Shown piece after piece: positions 14,241 to 22,346 of a stretch of DNA of 64,000 nucleotides. Both the position numbers and the translations under genes were made by a program. This DNA is from Pseudomonas sp. efr-133-TYG-5. Its GTDB lineage: Bacteria > Pseudomonadota > Gammaproteobacteria > Pseudomonadales > Pseudomonadaceae. The notes under the pieces were generated by a model. It ran no database searches, was not told the DNA's origin, and saw only the letters and a list, made by a program, of their open reading frames with translations. Within the stretch, counting starts at the first letter, position 1; every line of letters starts with the position of its first letter. The DNA is taken from the NCBI RefSeq assembly GCF_030209175.1, contig NZ_JARVSM010000010.1, positions 186,001 through 250,000 of the forward strand, in the 5' to 3' direction.

Positions 14241-16196
14241 ATGAGTGCGGCTTCTCTGTATCCCGTTCGTCCCGAGGTTCTGGCCAATACGCTGACTGAC
14301 GAGGCGACCTACAAAGCCATGTACCAACAGTCGGTCGTCAACCCTGACGGCTTCTGGCGCGAGCAAGCCAAGCGCCTCGACTGGATCAAGCCTTTCACCA
14401 CGGTGAAGCAGACCTCGTTCGACGATCACCATGTCGACATCAAGTGGTTCGCCGACGGCACCCTCAACGTGTCCTACAACTGCCTCGACCGGCACCTGGC
14501 CGAGCGCGGCGATCAGGTCGCGATCATCTGGGAAGGCGACGATCCTTCCGAAAGCCGCAACATCACCTACCGCGAACTGCATGAGCAGGTCTGCAAGCTC
14601 GCCAACGCCCTGCGTGGCCAGGACGTGCACCGCGGCGACGTGGTGACGATCTATATGCCGATGATCCCCGAAGCCGTGGTCGCCATGCTGGCCTGCACCC
14701 GGATCGGCGCGATTCACTCGGTAGTGTTCGGCGGTTTCTCGCCCGAAGCCCTGGCCGGTCGCATCATCGACTGCCGCTCCAAGGTCGTCATCACCGCCGA
14801 CGAAGGCATCCGCGCCGGCAAGAAGATTTCCCTCAAGGCCAACGTCGACGACGCCCTGACCAACCCGGAAACCAGCAGCATCCAGAAAGTCATCGTGTGC
14901 AAGCGCACCGGTGGCGACATCAAGTGGAACCAGCATCGCGACATCTGGTACGAAGACCTGATGAAAGTCGCCGGCACCGTCTGCGCGCCGAAAGAGATGG
15001 GCGCCGAAGAAGCGCTGTTCATTCTTTATACCTCCGGCTCCACCGGCAAACCGAAGGGCGTGCAGCACACCACCGGCGGTTACCTGCTGTATGCGGCGAT
15101 GACCCACGAGCGCGTGTTCGACTACCGTCCGGGCGAAATCTACTGGTGCACCGCCGACGTCGGCTGGGTCACCGGTCACTCCTACATTGTCTACGGCCCG
15201 CTGGCCAACGGCGCGACCACGCTGCTGTTCGAAGGCGTGCCGAACTACCCGGACATCACCCGGGTGGCGAAGATCGTCGACAAGCACAAGGTCAACATCC
15301 TCTACACCGCGCCGACCGCGATCCGCGCGATGATGGCCTCCGGCACCGCTGCCGTTGAGGGCGCCGATGGCAGCAGCCTGCGCCTGCTCGGTTCGGTGGG
15401 CGAGCCGATCAACCCGGAAGCCTGGGACTGGTACTACAAGAACGTCGGCAAGTCGCGTTGCCCGATCGTCGACACCTGGTGGCAGACCGAAACCGGCGGC
15501 AACATGATGAGCCCGCTGCCCGGCGCGCACGCGCTCAAGCCCGGTTCGGCAGCGCGTCCGTTCTTCGGCGTGGTGCCGGCGCTGGTCGACAACCTCGGCA
15601 ACATCATCGAGGGCGAGGCCGAGGGCAACCTGGTGATTCTCGATTCGTGGCCGGGTCAGGCGCGTACGCTGTACGGCGACCATGACCGCTTCGTCGACAC
15701 CTACTTCAAGACCTTCCGTGGCATGTACTTCACCGGTGACGGCGCGCGTCGCGATGCCGACGGCTACTACTGGATCACCGGGCGCGTGGACGACGTGCTC
15801 AACGTCTCCGGCCACCGCATGGGGACTGCCGAGATCGAGAGCGCAATGGTCGCTCACCCGAAAGTCGCCGAAGCGGCGGTGGTCGGTGTGCCGCACGACA
15901 TCAAGGGCCAGGGCATTTATGTCTACGTCACCCTGAAGAATGGCGAGGAACCGAGCGAGCAGTTGCGCCTGGAGTTGAAGAACTGGGTGCGCAAGGAGAT
16001 CGGCCCGATTGCTTCGCCGGACGTGATCCAGTGGGCGCCGGGGCTGCCGAAGACTCGTTCGGGCAAGATCATGCGGCGGATCCTGCGCAAGATCGCCACG
16101 GCTGAGTACGACGGGTTGGGGGATATCTCGACCCTGGCCGATCCGGGTGTGGTGCAGCATCTGATCGATACGCACAAGACCATGAACGTCGCGTAA
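14241..16196 (+). CDS. acs: Acetyl-CoA synthetase (AMP-forming)
   Basis: A 651-residue cytosolic enzyme that joins acetate to CoA using ATP via acetyl-AMP. The adenylation signature YTSGSTGKPKG is at about residue 265, the WWQTETGG block at ~414, GRVDDVLNVSGHRMG at ~515 and the acetylation-regulated lysine in TRSGKIMRR at ~609. Length is standard for the family. Ribosome site AGGA is 5 bases before the ATG. A single-gene unit ending in a strong terminator. Confidence 0.97.
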   Translation: MSAASLYPVRPEVLANTLTDEATYKAMYQQSVVNPDGFWREQAKRLDWIKPFTTVKQTSFDDHHVDIKWFADGTLNVSYNCLDRHLAERGDQVAIIWEGDDPSESRNITYRELHEQVCKLANALRGQDVHRGDVVTIYMPMIPEAVVAMLACTRIGAIHSVVFGGFSPEALAGRIIDCRSKVVITADEGIRAGKKISLKANVDDALTNPETSSIQKVIVCKRTGGDIKWNQHRDIWYEDLMKVAGTVCAPKEMGAEEALFILYTSGSTGKPKGVQHTTGGYLLYAAMTHERVFDYRPGEIYWCTADVGWVTGHSYIVYGPLANGATTLLFEGVPNYPDITRVAKIVDKHKVNILYTAPTAIRAMMASGTAAVEGADGSSLRLLGSVGEPINPEAWDWYYKNVGKSRCPIVDTWWQTETGGNMMSPLPGAHALKPGSAARPFFGVVPALVDNLGNIIEGEAEGNLVILDSWPGQARTLYGDHDRFVDTYFKTFRGMYFTGDGARRDADGYYWITGRVDDVLNVSGHRMGTAEIESAMVAHPKVAEAAVVGVPHDIKGQGIYVYVTLKNGEEPSEQLRLELKNWVRKEIGPIASPDVIQWAPGLPKTRSGKIMRRILRKIATAEYDGLGDISTLADPGVVQHLIDTHKTMNVA

Positions 16197-16215
16197 GCGG
16201 CGGGTCTGAAGGCTG

Positions 16216-16254
16216 AAAAGCCCCGTCCGGCATCGCGCCGGGCGGGGCTTTTTT
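16216..16254 (+). terminator. acs terminator
   Basis: AAAAGCCCCG..CCGGC / GCCGGGCGGGGCTTTTTT hairpin with a T-run, 20 bases after the acs stop. Confidence 0.85.
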
Positions 16255-16290
16255 GTTGTCTGTGGTTGATGGGGTGTCAGTGCCGGCCCC

Positions 16291-16380
16291 TTCGCTGGCA
16301 AGCCAGCTCCCACAGGATTGTGGTGAAAAGATATCTTCAGCACGGCTGAGATCGTGTGGGAGCTGGCTGCCAGCGAAAGC
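16291..16380. repeat. REP doublet (REPIN)
   Basis: Two inverted copies of the CGCTGGCAAGCCAGCTCCCACA unit (16292-16315 and 16355-16376) around a ~40-base spacer, so the whole element can fold into one long hairpin. Confidence 0.8.
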
Positions 16381-16926
16381 GGTTGGTCATGCGAAGTGGC
16401 AACCCTGGGTCGACAGGCAAAATCAGCAACCAATAATTATCGAATTGTTCTGTCAGCCCATTCCCACTGTTACCCGTCGACCTTCAAGTAACTGAATGTG
16501 TAACCGCGCGCCCCGCAGCGGGGCGAAGGGAAACGCAACGCCCCGTTTTAGAGCCGCAAAACCCCCGGTGAAAAATAAGACATAACGCTGCGCTTGCCGG
16601 ATTAGAAGGGTTTGCGAATAATAGGCCCGCAATTTGCAGCATAGATCGGTTCACTGTCTTTCGCTCTTGCATGAAATTGCAAGGCTGTCAATGTGCTCAA
16701 GCAGGTTTCTCGGTGCATCTGTAATTAGTTGTCGCATTGAAGAAATATCGGCTTCGGGCCTGTCGTTAGAATGCCGATCACTCGCTCGTCGTGGCTCGTG
16801 TTGAAATCGCTTCGGGTTTCAATGGGAATTTCCCACGGATGCAGCACTGCTTTCCCGATTCACCCATTCGCATATTGGGCTGTCGCTCACTCTGCCGTTT
16901 TTGCCCTTTACCGATGGAGTCCCAAG
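16381..16926 (+). promoter_or_regulatory. aotJ upstream region with ArgR half-site
   Basis: No gene is supported in this 546-base stretch. At 16730-16745 TGTCGC-N8-AA matches the half-site described for the Pseudomonas ArgR activator; TGTCGT at 16761 is a weaker one 31 bases on. Their spacing is not the ideal ~21, so binding is plausible rather than certain. A small hairpin of GCCCCGC repeats lies at about 16509-16525. Confidence 0.5.
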
Positions 16927-17700
16927 ATGAAGAAACTTGTGCTGCTTGGCGCCCTGGCACTGTCCGTGCTGTCGCTGAATTCCTTCGCTGATGAAAAACC
17001 TCTGAAGATCGGTATCGAAGCGGCTTACCCTCCGTTCGCTTCCAAAGCACCGGACGGCAGCATCGTCGGTTTCGACTACGACATCGGCAACGCCCTGTGT
17101 GAAGAAATGAAGGTCAAGTGCCAGTGGGTCGAGCAAGAGTTCGACGGTCTGATCCCGGCGCTGAAAGTGCGCAAGATCGACGCGATCCTGTCGTCCATGT
17201 CGATCACTGAAGACCGCAAGAAGTCCGTGGACTTCACCAACAAGTACTACAACACCCCGGCCCGTCTGGTGATGAAGCAAGGCACCGTGGTCAGCGATGG
17301 CCTGGCTGAGCTCAAGGGCAAGAACATCGGCGTGCAACGTGGTTCGATCCACGAGCGTTTCGCCCGCGAAGTCCTCGCCCCGCTGGGTGCCGAGATCAAA
17401 CCGTACGGCTCGCAGAACGAAATCTACCTCGACGTGGCTGCCGGTCGTCTCGACGGTACCGTGGCTGACGCCACCCTGCTGCAAGATGGCTTCCTGAACA
17501 CCGACGCCGGCAAAGGCTTCGCGTTCGTCGGCCCGCAGTTCACCGACGTCAAATACTTCGGCGACGGCGTCGGCATCGCCGTGCGCAAGGGCGATGCCCT
17601 GAAAGACAAGATCAACACGGCGATCGCGGCGATTCGCGAGAACGGCAAATACAAGCAAATCCAGGACAAGTACTTCGCCTTCGATATCTACGGCAAGTAA
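16927..17700 (+). CDS. aotJ: Arginine/ornithine ABC transporter, binding protein
   Basis: A 257-residue periplasmic solute-binding protein (bacterial family 3) with a signal peptide (MKKLVLLGALALSVLSLNSFA, cut before DEKPL). The family block LKIGIEAAYPPFASKAPDGS and the GFDYDIGNALCEEMKVKCQW strand are typical of arginine/ornithine/histidine binders. The start MKKLVLL is chosen for the signal peptide. It leads an operon with aotQ, aotM, aotO, aotP and argR, and is followed by an intercistronic terminator that should make it more abundant than the permease genes. Confidence 0.93.
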   Translation: MKKLVLLGALALSVLSLNSFADEKPLKIGIEAAYPPFASKAPDGSIVGFDYDIGNALCEEMKVKCQWVEQEFDGLIPALKVRKIDAILSSMSITEDRKKSVDFTNKYYNTPARLVMKQGTVVSDGLAELKGKNIGVQRGSIHERFAREVLAPLGAEIKPYGSQNEIYLDVAAGRLDGTVADATLLQDGFLNTDAGKGFAFVGPQFTDVKYFGDGVGIAVRKGDALKDKINTAIAAIRENGKYKQIQDKYFAFDIYGK

Positions 17701-17721
17701 TTCGTCCCGGCGACAAGTCAG

Positions 17722-17765
17722 AAATGGCGCAAGCAACAGGATCTCTGCGGTTTGCGCCATTTTTT
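17722..17765 (+). terminator. Intercistronic attenuator between aotJ and aotQ
   Basis: AAATGGCGCAA pairs with TTGCGCCATTT over an ~19-base loop and is followed by TTT. Read-through would give low aotQMOP relative to aotJ, a common stoichiometry control in ABC importer operons. Confidence 0.7.
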
Positions 17766-17791
17766 CATCCCAACTTTCGAGGACCTGAATC

Positions 17792-18481
17792 ATGTTGAAA
17801 GGCTACGGGGCTGTCATCCTCGATGGCGCATGGCTGACGCTTCAGCTCGCCCTGTCTTCCATGGCCCTGGCCATCGTTCTCGGGCTGATCGGTGTCGCGT
17901 TGCGCCTGTCGCCAGTGCGTTGGCTGGCCTGGCTGGGTGACCTGTATTCCACGGTGATCCGCGGGATTCCCGACCTGGTGCTGATCCTGCTGATCTTCTA
18001 CGGCGGTCAGGACTTGCTCAACCGCGTCGCACCCATGCTCGGCTATGACGAATACATCGACCTGAACCCGCTGGCCGCCGGTATCGGCACCCTCGGTTTC
18101 ATCTTCGGTGCGTACCTCTCGGAAACTTTCCGTGGCGCGTTCATGGCAATCCCCAAGGGCCAGGCCGAAGCCGGCATGGCGTACGGCATGAGCAGCTTTC
18201 AGGTGTTCTTCCGCGTGCTGGTGCCGCAGATGATTCGACTGGCGATCCCGGGCTTCACCAACAACTGGCTGGTGTTGACCAAGGCCACCGCGCTGATTTC
18301 CGTGGTCGGTCTGCAAGACATGATGTTCAAGGCCAAGCAGGCGGCCGACGCCACCCGCGAGCCTTTCACCTTCTTCCTCGCAGTGGCGGCGATGTACCTG
18401 GTGATCACCAGTGTCTCGTTGCTGGCGCTGCGTCACCTTGAGAAGCGCTACTCGGTAGGCGTAAGGGCGGCTGATCTATGA
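17792..18481 (+). CDS. aotQ: Arginine/ornithine ABC transporter, permease
   Basis: A 229-residue inner-membrane permease of the HisQ type with about five membrane segments and the cytoplasmic EAA loop FRGAFMAIPKGQAEAGMAYGMS, which contacts the ATPase AotP. GAGGA lies before the ATG. Its stop codon overlaps the aotM start (ATGA), indicating translational coupling. Confidence 0.93.
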   Translation: MLKGYGAVILDGAWLTLQLALSSMALAIVLGLIGVALRLSPVRWLAWLGDLYSTVIRGIPDLVLILLIFYGGQDLLNRVAPMLGYDEYIDLNPLAAGIGTLGFIFGAYLSETFRGAFMAIPKGQAEAGMAYGMSSFQVFFRVLVPQMIRLAIPGFTNNWLVLTKATALISVVGLQDMMFKAKQAADATREPFTFFLAVAAMYLVITSVSLLALRHLEKRYSVGVRAADL

Positions 18482-19176
18482 TCTTCGACTACAACGTCAT
18501 TTGGGAGGCCCTGCCGCTGTACCTCGGCGGCCTGGTGACCACCCTCAAACTGCTCGCGCTGTCGCTGTTTTTCGGTCTGCTGGCGGCGTTGCCGCTGGGC
18601 CTGATGCGCGTCTCGAAGAACCCGGTCGTCAACATGACGGCGTGGCTCTACACCTACGTGATCCGCGGCACGCCGATGCTGGTGCAGCTGTTCCTGATCT
18701 ACTACGGCCTGGCCCAGTTCCAGGCGGTGCGCGAAAGCTTCCTCTGGCCGTGGCTGTCCAGCGCGACGTTCTGCGCCTGCCTGGCCTTCGCGATCAACAC
18801 CAGCGCCTACACCGCCGAAATCATCGCCGGCAGCCTCAAGGCCACGCCGAACGGCGAGATCGAAGCCGCCAAGGCCATGGGCATGTCGCGCTTCAAGATG
18901 TACAAGCGCATCCTGCTGCCGTCGGCCCTGCGCCGGGCGCTGCCGCAGTACAGCAACGAAGTGATCATGATGCTGCAGACCACCAGTCTGGCGTCCATCG
19001 TGACCCTGATCGACATCACCGGCGCGGCCCGTACCGTCAACGCGCAGTTCTACCTGCCGTTCGAGGCGTACATCACCGCTGGCGTGTTCTACCTGTGCCT
19101 GACCTTCATTCTGGTGCGCCTGTTCAAGCTGGCCGAACGGCGCTGGCTGAGCTACCTGGCCCCGCGGAAGCACTGA
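18478..19176 (+). CDS. aotM: Arginine/ornithine ABC transporter, permease
   Basis: A 232-residue HisM-type permease, the heterodimer partner of AotQ. It shows the EAA loop (AEIIAGSLKATPNGEIEAAKAMGMS) and ~5 hydrophobic helices. The start overlaps aotQ by four bases and aotO begins one base after its stop. Confidence 0.93.
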   Translation: MIFDYNVIWEALPLYLGGLVTTLKLLALSLFFGLLAALPLGLMRVSKNPVVNMTAWLYTYVIRGTPMLVQLFLIYYGLAQFQAVRESFLWPWLSSATFCACLAFAINTSAYTAEIIAGSLKATPNGEIEAAKAMGMSRFKMYKRILLPSALRRALPQYSNEVIMMLQTTSLASIVTLIDITGAARTVNAQFYLPFEAYITAGVFYLCLTFILVRLFKLAERRWLSYLAPRKH

Positions 19177-19177
19177 T

Positions 19178-20290
19178 ATGGAACGCATCGACCACGTATT
19201 GCCGTGGAGCCACCTGGGCAGCGAGCGCAAGATCTCGGTCTTGCGATTCGGTCATGGCGAGCGCAAGGCTTACATCCAGGCCAGCCTGCACGCCGACGAA
19301 CTGCCCGGCATGCGCACCGCCTGGGAGCTGAAAAAACGCCTCGGCGAACTCGAAGCCCAAGGCCTGCTCAACGGTGTGATCGAGCTGGTGCCGGTGGCCA
19401 ACCCGCTGGGTCTTGGCCAGTTGCTGCAAGGCAATCACCAGGGGCGTTTCGAGGCCGGCAGCGGCAAGAACTTCAACCGCGACTTCGTCGAGCTCAGCGC
19501 CCCGGTTGCGGCGGCGCTGGCCGGCAGGCTGGGTGACGATCCGCACGCCAACATCCGTCTGATCCGCCAGGCAATGGCCGATCATCTGGCGGCATTGCCC
19601 GAGGCGAGCAGCCAGTTGCAAGGCATGCAGCGCGTGCTGCTCAGCCACGCCTGCACCGCCGACGTGGTGCTCGATCTGCACTGCGACGCCGAAGCCGCGC
19701 TGCACATGTATGCGCTGCCGCAGCACTGGCCGCAGTGGCGTTCGCTGGCCGCGCATCTGAATGTGAAGGTCGGTTTGCTGGCGGAAGATTCCGGCGGCAG
19801 CTCCTTCGACGAAGCCTGTTCGCTGCCGTGGCTGCGGCTGTCGCGCCTGTTCCCCGACGCGCAGATTCCCCTGGCATGCCTGGCGACCACCATCGAACTC
19901 GGTGGTCAGGCCGACACCGGCCGGGCGGACGCCGAGGCGTATGCTCAAGGCATCCTGGCGTTCCTCGCCGAGCAGGGCCTGATCAGCGGCGAGTGGCCGC
20001 AGGCGGCGCACGAACCGTGTGAAGGCATGCCGTTCGAGGGCACCGAGCTGCTGCTCGCGCCACACCCCGGTGTGGTGAGTTTCCTGCGCAAGCCTGGCGA
20101 ATGGGTCGAGGCCGGCGACGAGATTTTTGAAGTGATCGATCCGCTGTCCGATCGGGTCAGCACGGTGTGTGCTGGTACGTCCGGGGTGCTGTTTGCCATT
20201 GAACGGCTGCGTTATGCCCAACCCGGTTTCTGGCTGGCCAAGGTGGCGGGGCGCGAAGCGCTGCGTCACGGGCGCTTGCTCAACGACTGA
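19178..20290 (+). CDS. aotO: Succinylglutamate desuccinylase/aspartoacylase family protein
   Basis: A 370-residue zinc-hydrolase family protein. The metal-site block QASLHADELPGM (HxxE-like) is at about residues 30-41 and VLDLHCDAEAALHMYA near residue 165 supplies the later His. The C-terminal part (GVVSFLRKPGEWVEAGDEIFEVID) resembles a barrel-sandwich extension. It matches aotO in the P. aeruginosa aot operon, which is reported as not needed for uptake. Substrate unknown. Tightly packed between aotM and aotP. Confidence 0.85.
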   Translation: MERIDHVLPWSHLGSERKISVLRFGHGERKAYIQASLHADELPGMRTAWELKKRLGELEAQGLLNGVIELVPVANPLGLGQLLQGNHQGRFEAGSGKNFNRDFVELSAPVAAALAGRLGDDPHANIRLIRQAMADHLAALPEASSQLQGMQRVLLSHACTADVVLDLHCDAEAALHMYALPQHWPQWRSLAAHLNVKVGLLAEDSGGSSFDEACSLPWLRLSRLFPDAQIPLACLATTIELGGQADTGRADAEAYAQGILAFLAEQGLISGEWPQAAHEPCEGMPFEGTELLLAPHPGVVSFLRKPGEWVEAGDEIFEVIDPLSDRVSTVCAGTSGVLFAIERLRYAQPGFWLAKVAGREALRHGRLLND

Positions 20291-20317
20291 CTGACTGTTT
20301 TTGTGAGAACCGACCGC

Positions 20318-21082
20318 ATGTACAAACTTGAAGTCCAAGACCTGCATAAACGCTATGGCAGTCACGAAGTGCTCAAGGGCGTGTCCCTGAAAGCGGCAGC
20401 CGGCGATGTGATCAGCATCATCGGCTCCAGTGGCTCCGGCAAAAGTACTTTCCTGCGCTGCATCAACCTGCTCGAGCAGCCGCACGCCGGGAAGATCCTG
20501 CTCAACAACGAAGAGCTCAAGCTCGTCGCGAACAAGGACGGCGCGCTGAAAGCCGCTGATCCGAAGCAGCTGCAACGCATGCGCTCGCGCCTGTCGATGG
20601 TGTTTCAGCACTTCAACCTGTGGTCGCACATGACCGCGCTGGAAAACATCATGGAAGCGCCGGTGCATGTTCTCGGTGTGTCCAAGGCCGAAGCCCGCGA
20701 GAAGGCCGAGCATTACCTGAACAAGGTGGGGGTGGCTCACCGCAAGGATGCGTTCCCGGGCCACATGTCCGGTGGCGAGCAGCAGCGTGTGGCGATTGCC
20801 CGTGCGCTGGCGATGGAGCCGGAAGTGATGCTGTTCGACGAACCGACCTCGGCGCTCGATCCGGAGCTGGTCGGCGACGTGCTGAAAGTCATGCAGGCCC
20901 TGGCCCAGGAAGGCCGCACCATGGTCGTGGTGACGCACGAAATGGGCTTTGCCCGTGAAGTGTCGAACCAGCTGGTGTTCCTGCACAAAGGCGTCGTCGA
21001 AGAAAGCGGCAACCCGCGCGAAGTGCTGGTCAATCCGCAATCGGAACGTCTGCAGCAATTCCTGTCGGGCAGCCTCAAGTAA
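20318..21082 (+). CDS. aotP: Arginine/ornithine ABC transporter, ATPase
   Basis: A 254-residue ABC ATPase of the HisP/GlnQ type: Walker A GSSGSGKST (~residue 40), signature SGGEQQR (~160), Walker B VMLFDEPTSALDPE (~180) and the H-loop VVTHEMGFA. The start MYKLEVQDLH is preferred to an upstream GTG at 20303. Energises AotQM. Confidence 0.93.
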   Translation: MYKLEVQDLHKRYGSHEVLKGVSLKAAAGDVISIIGSSGSGKSTFLRCINLLEQPHAGKILLNNEELKLVANKDGALKAADPKQLQRMRSRLSMVFQHFNLWSHMTALENIMEAPVHVLGVSKAEAREKAEHYLNKVGVAHRKDAFPGHMSGGEQQRVAIARALAMEPEVMLFDEPTSALDPELVGDVLKVMQALAQEGRTMVVVTHEMGFAREVSNQLVFLHKGVVEESGNPREVLVNPQSERLQQFLSGSLK

Positions 21083-21143
21083 TCGCTGCCGTTATGCACC
21101 AGATTAGGTCATGCTGCGCGACCTAGAGATCGACGCCAATCCC

Positions 21144-21234
21144 TGTGGGGGCTGGCTGGCCAGCGAAAGCGGTAGGCCAGATTGCCTATCTGGTGCAGAC
21201 AAACCGCCATCGCTGGCAAGCCAGCTCCTACAGG
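21144..21234. repeat. REP doublet (REPIN)
   Basis: Inverted pair of the GTGGGGGCTGGCTGGCCAGCGA / CGCTGGCAAGCCAGCTCCTACA units between aotP and argR, able to form a long hairpin. It sits within a likely operon, so it may influence mRNA decay between these genes. Confidence 0.75.
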
Positions 21235-21324
21235 AGATCGGTGCTGGTTTCGAGATTTGCGTTCATTTACGGGCTAGCATTGGCCCATGCCTTCATCACC
21301 GTTCTTCGTTTCGGATCGCCCGCC

Positions 21325-22305
21325 ATGACTGCCCATCGAATTGGTTTCCTGATTTGGCCCAGCACTAAAGCTCTGACGCTGGCGCTGGCAGAGGAGGCCT
21401 TGCGTGTCGCCCAGCGGGTGCACCCGGATGTGGTCTACGAACTGTCGTTCCTGCAGGCCGAGCCGCCCGTCGAGGGCGAGTGGCAACTGCCCGGCGAACC
21501 CTGGACCGGCAAGCTGGAGAACCTGCAGAAACTGTTCCTGCTCGCCGATGAGCCGCCGACCACCCTGGCGCCGGCGCTGAGCAGTGCGCTCAAGCAACTG
21601 GTGCGCGCCGGTTGCGTGATCGGCGGGCTGTCGGCCGGTGTGTATCCGCTGGCGCAACTCGGTCTGCTCGATGGTTATCGCGCGGCCGTGCACTGGCGCT
21701 GGCAGGACGATTTCGCCGAGCGCTTCCCGAAAGTCATTGCCACCAGCCATCTGTTCGACTGGGACCGCGATCGCCTGACCGCGTGTGGCGGCATGTCGGT
21801 GCTCGATCTGCTGCTGGCGGTGCTGGCCCGTGACCACGGCGCGGAACTGGCCGGTGCGGTGTCCGAAGAACTGGTGGTCGAGCGCATTCGCGAAGGCGGC
21901 GAGCGTCAGCGCATTCCGTTGCAGAACCGTCTCGGTTCCAGCCATCCAAAGCTCACCCAGGCGGTGCTGCTGATGGAAGCCAACATCGAGGAGCCGCTGA
22001 CCACCGACGAAATCGCCCAGCACGTGTGCGTCTCGCGTCGGCAGCTGGAGCGGATCTTCAAGCAATACCTCAACCGCGTGCCGAGCCAGTATTACCTGGA
22101 GCTGCGCCTGAACAAGGCGCGGCAGATGCTCATGCAGACCAGCAAGTCGATCATCCAGATCGGCCTGTCCTGCGGCTTCTCCTCAGGGCCGCACTTCTCC
22201 AGCGCCTACCGCAACTTCTTCGGCGCGACGCCGCGCGAAGATCGCAACCAGCGCCGCAGCAGCAGCCCGTTCGAGCTGTCGTCGGTACCGCCCGAGCGCG
22301 GTTGA
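21325..22305 (+). CDS. argR: Arginine-responsive AraC-type regulator ArgR
   Basis: A 326-residue transcription factor, close to the 329 residues of P. aeruginosa ArgR. The N-terminal ~200 residues resemble a DJ-1/class-I-amidotransferase fold (IGGLSAGVYPLAQLGLL) and the C-terminal ~100 hold AraC HTHs (TTDEIAQHVCVSRRQLERIFK, then IQIGLSCGFSSGPHFSSAYRNFFG). In pseudomonads it activates aot and aru operons in response to arginine. The start MTAHRIGF was chosen for family length. Confidence 0.93.
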   Translation: MTAHRIGFLIWPSTKALTLALAEEALRVAQRVHPDVVYELSFLQAEPPVEGEWQLPGEPWTGKLENLQKLFLLADEPPTTLAPALSSALKQLVRAGCVIGGLSAGVYPLAQLGLLDGYRAAVHWRWQDDFAERFPKVIATSHLFDWDRDRLTACGGMSVLDLLLAVLARDHGAELAGAVSEELVVERIREGGERQRIPLQNRLGSSHPKLTQAVLLMEANIEEPLTTDEIAQHVCVSRRQLERIFKQYLNRVPSQYYLELRLNKARQMLMQTSKSIIQIGLSCGFSSGPHFSSAYRNFFGATPREDRNQRRSSSPFELSSVPPERG

Positions 22306-22346
22306 TCGGCAGCGGCAAGGCCCGGGCCTTGCCGCTGTGTCCGGCC

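Noticed and set aside
14205..16433. Long minus-strand open frame opposite acs
   Set aside because: It is antisense to a clear acetyl-CoA synthetase; its composition (His/Asp/Val/Gly-rich) is what high-GC antisense frames give.
19124..21058. Minus-strand frame across aotO and aotP
   Set aside because: Shadow frame over two well-supported genes.
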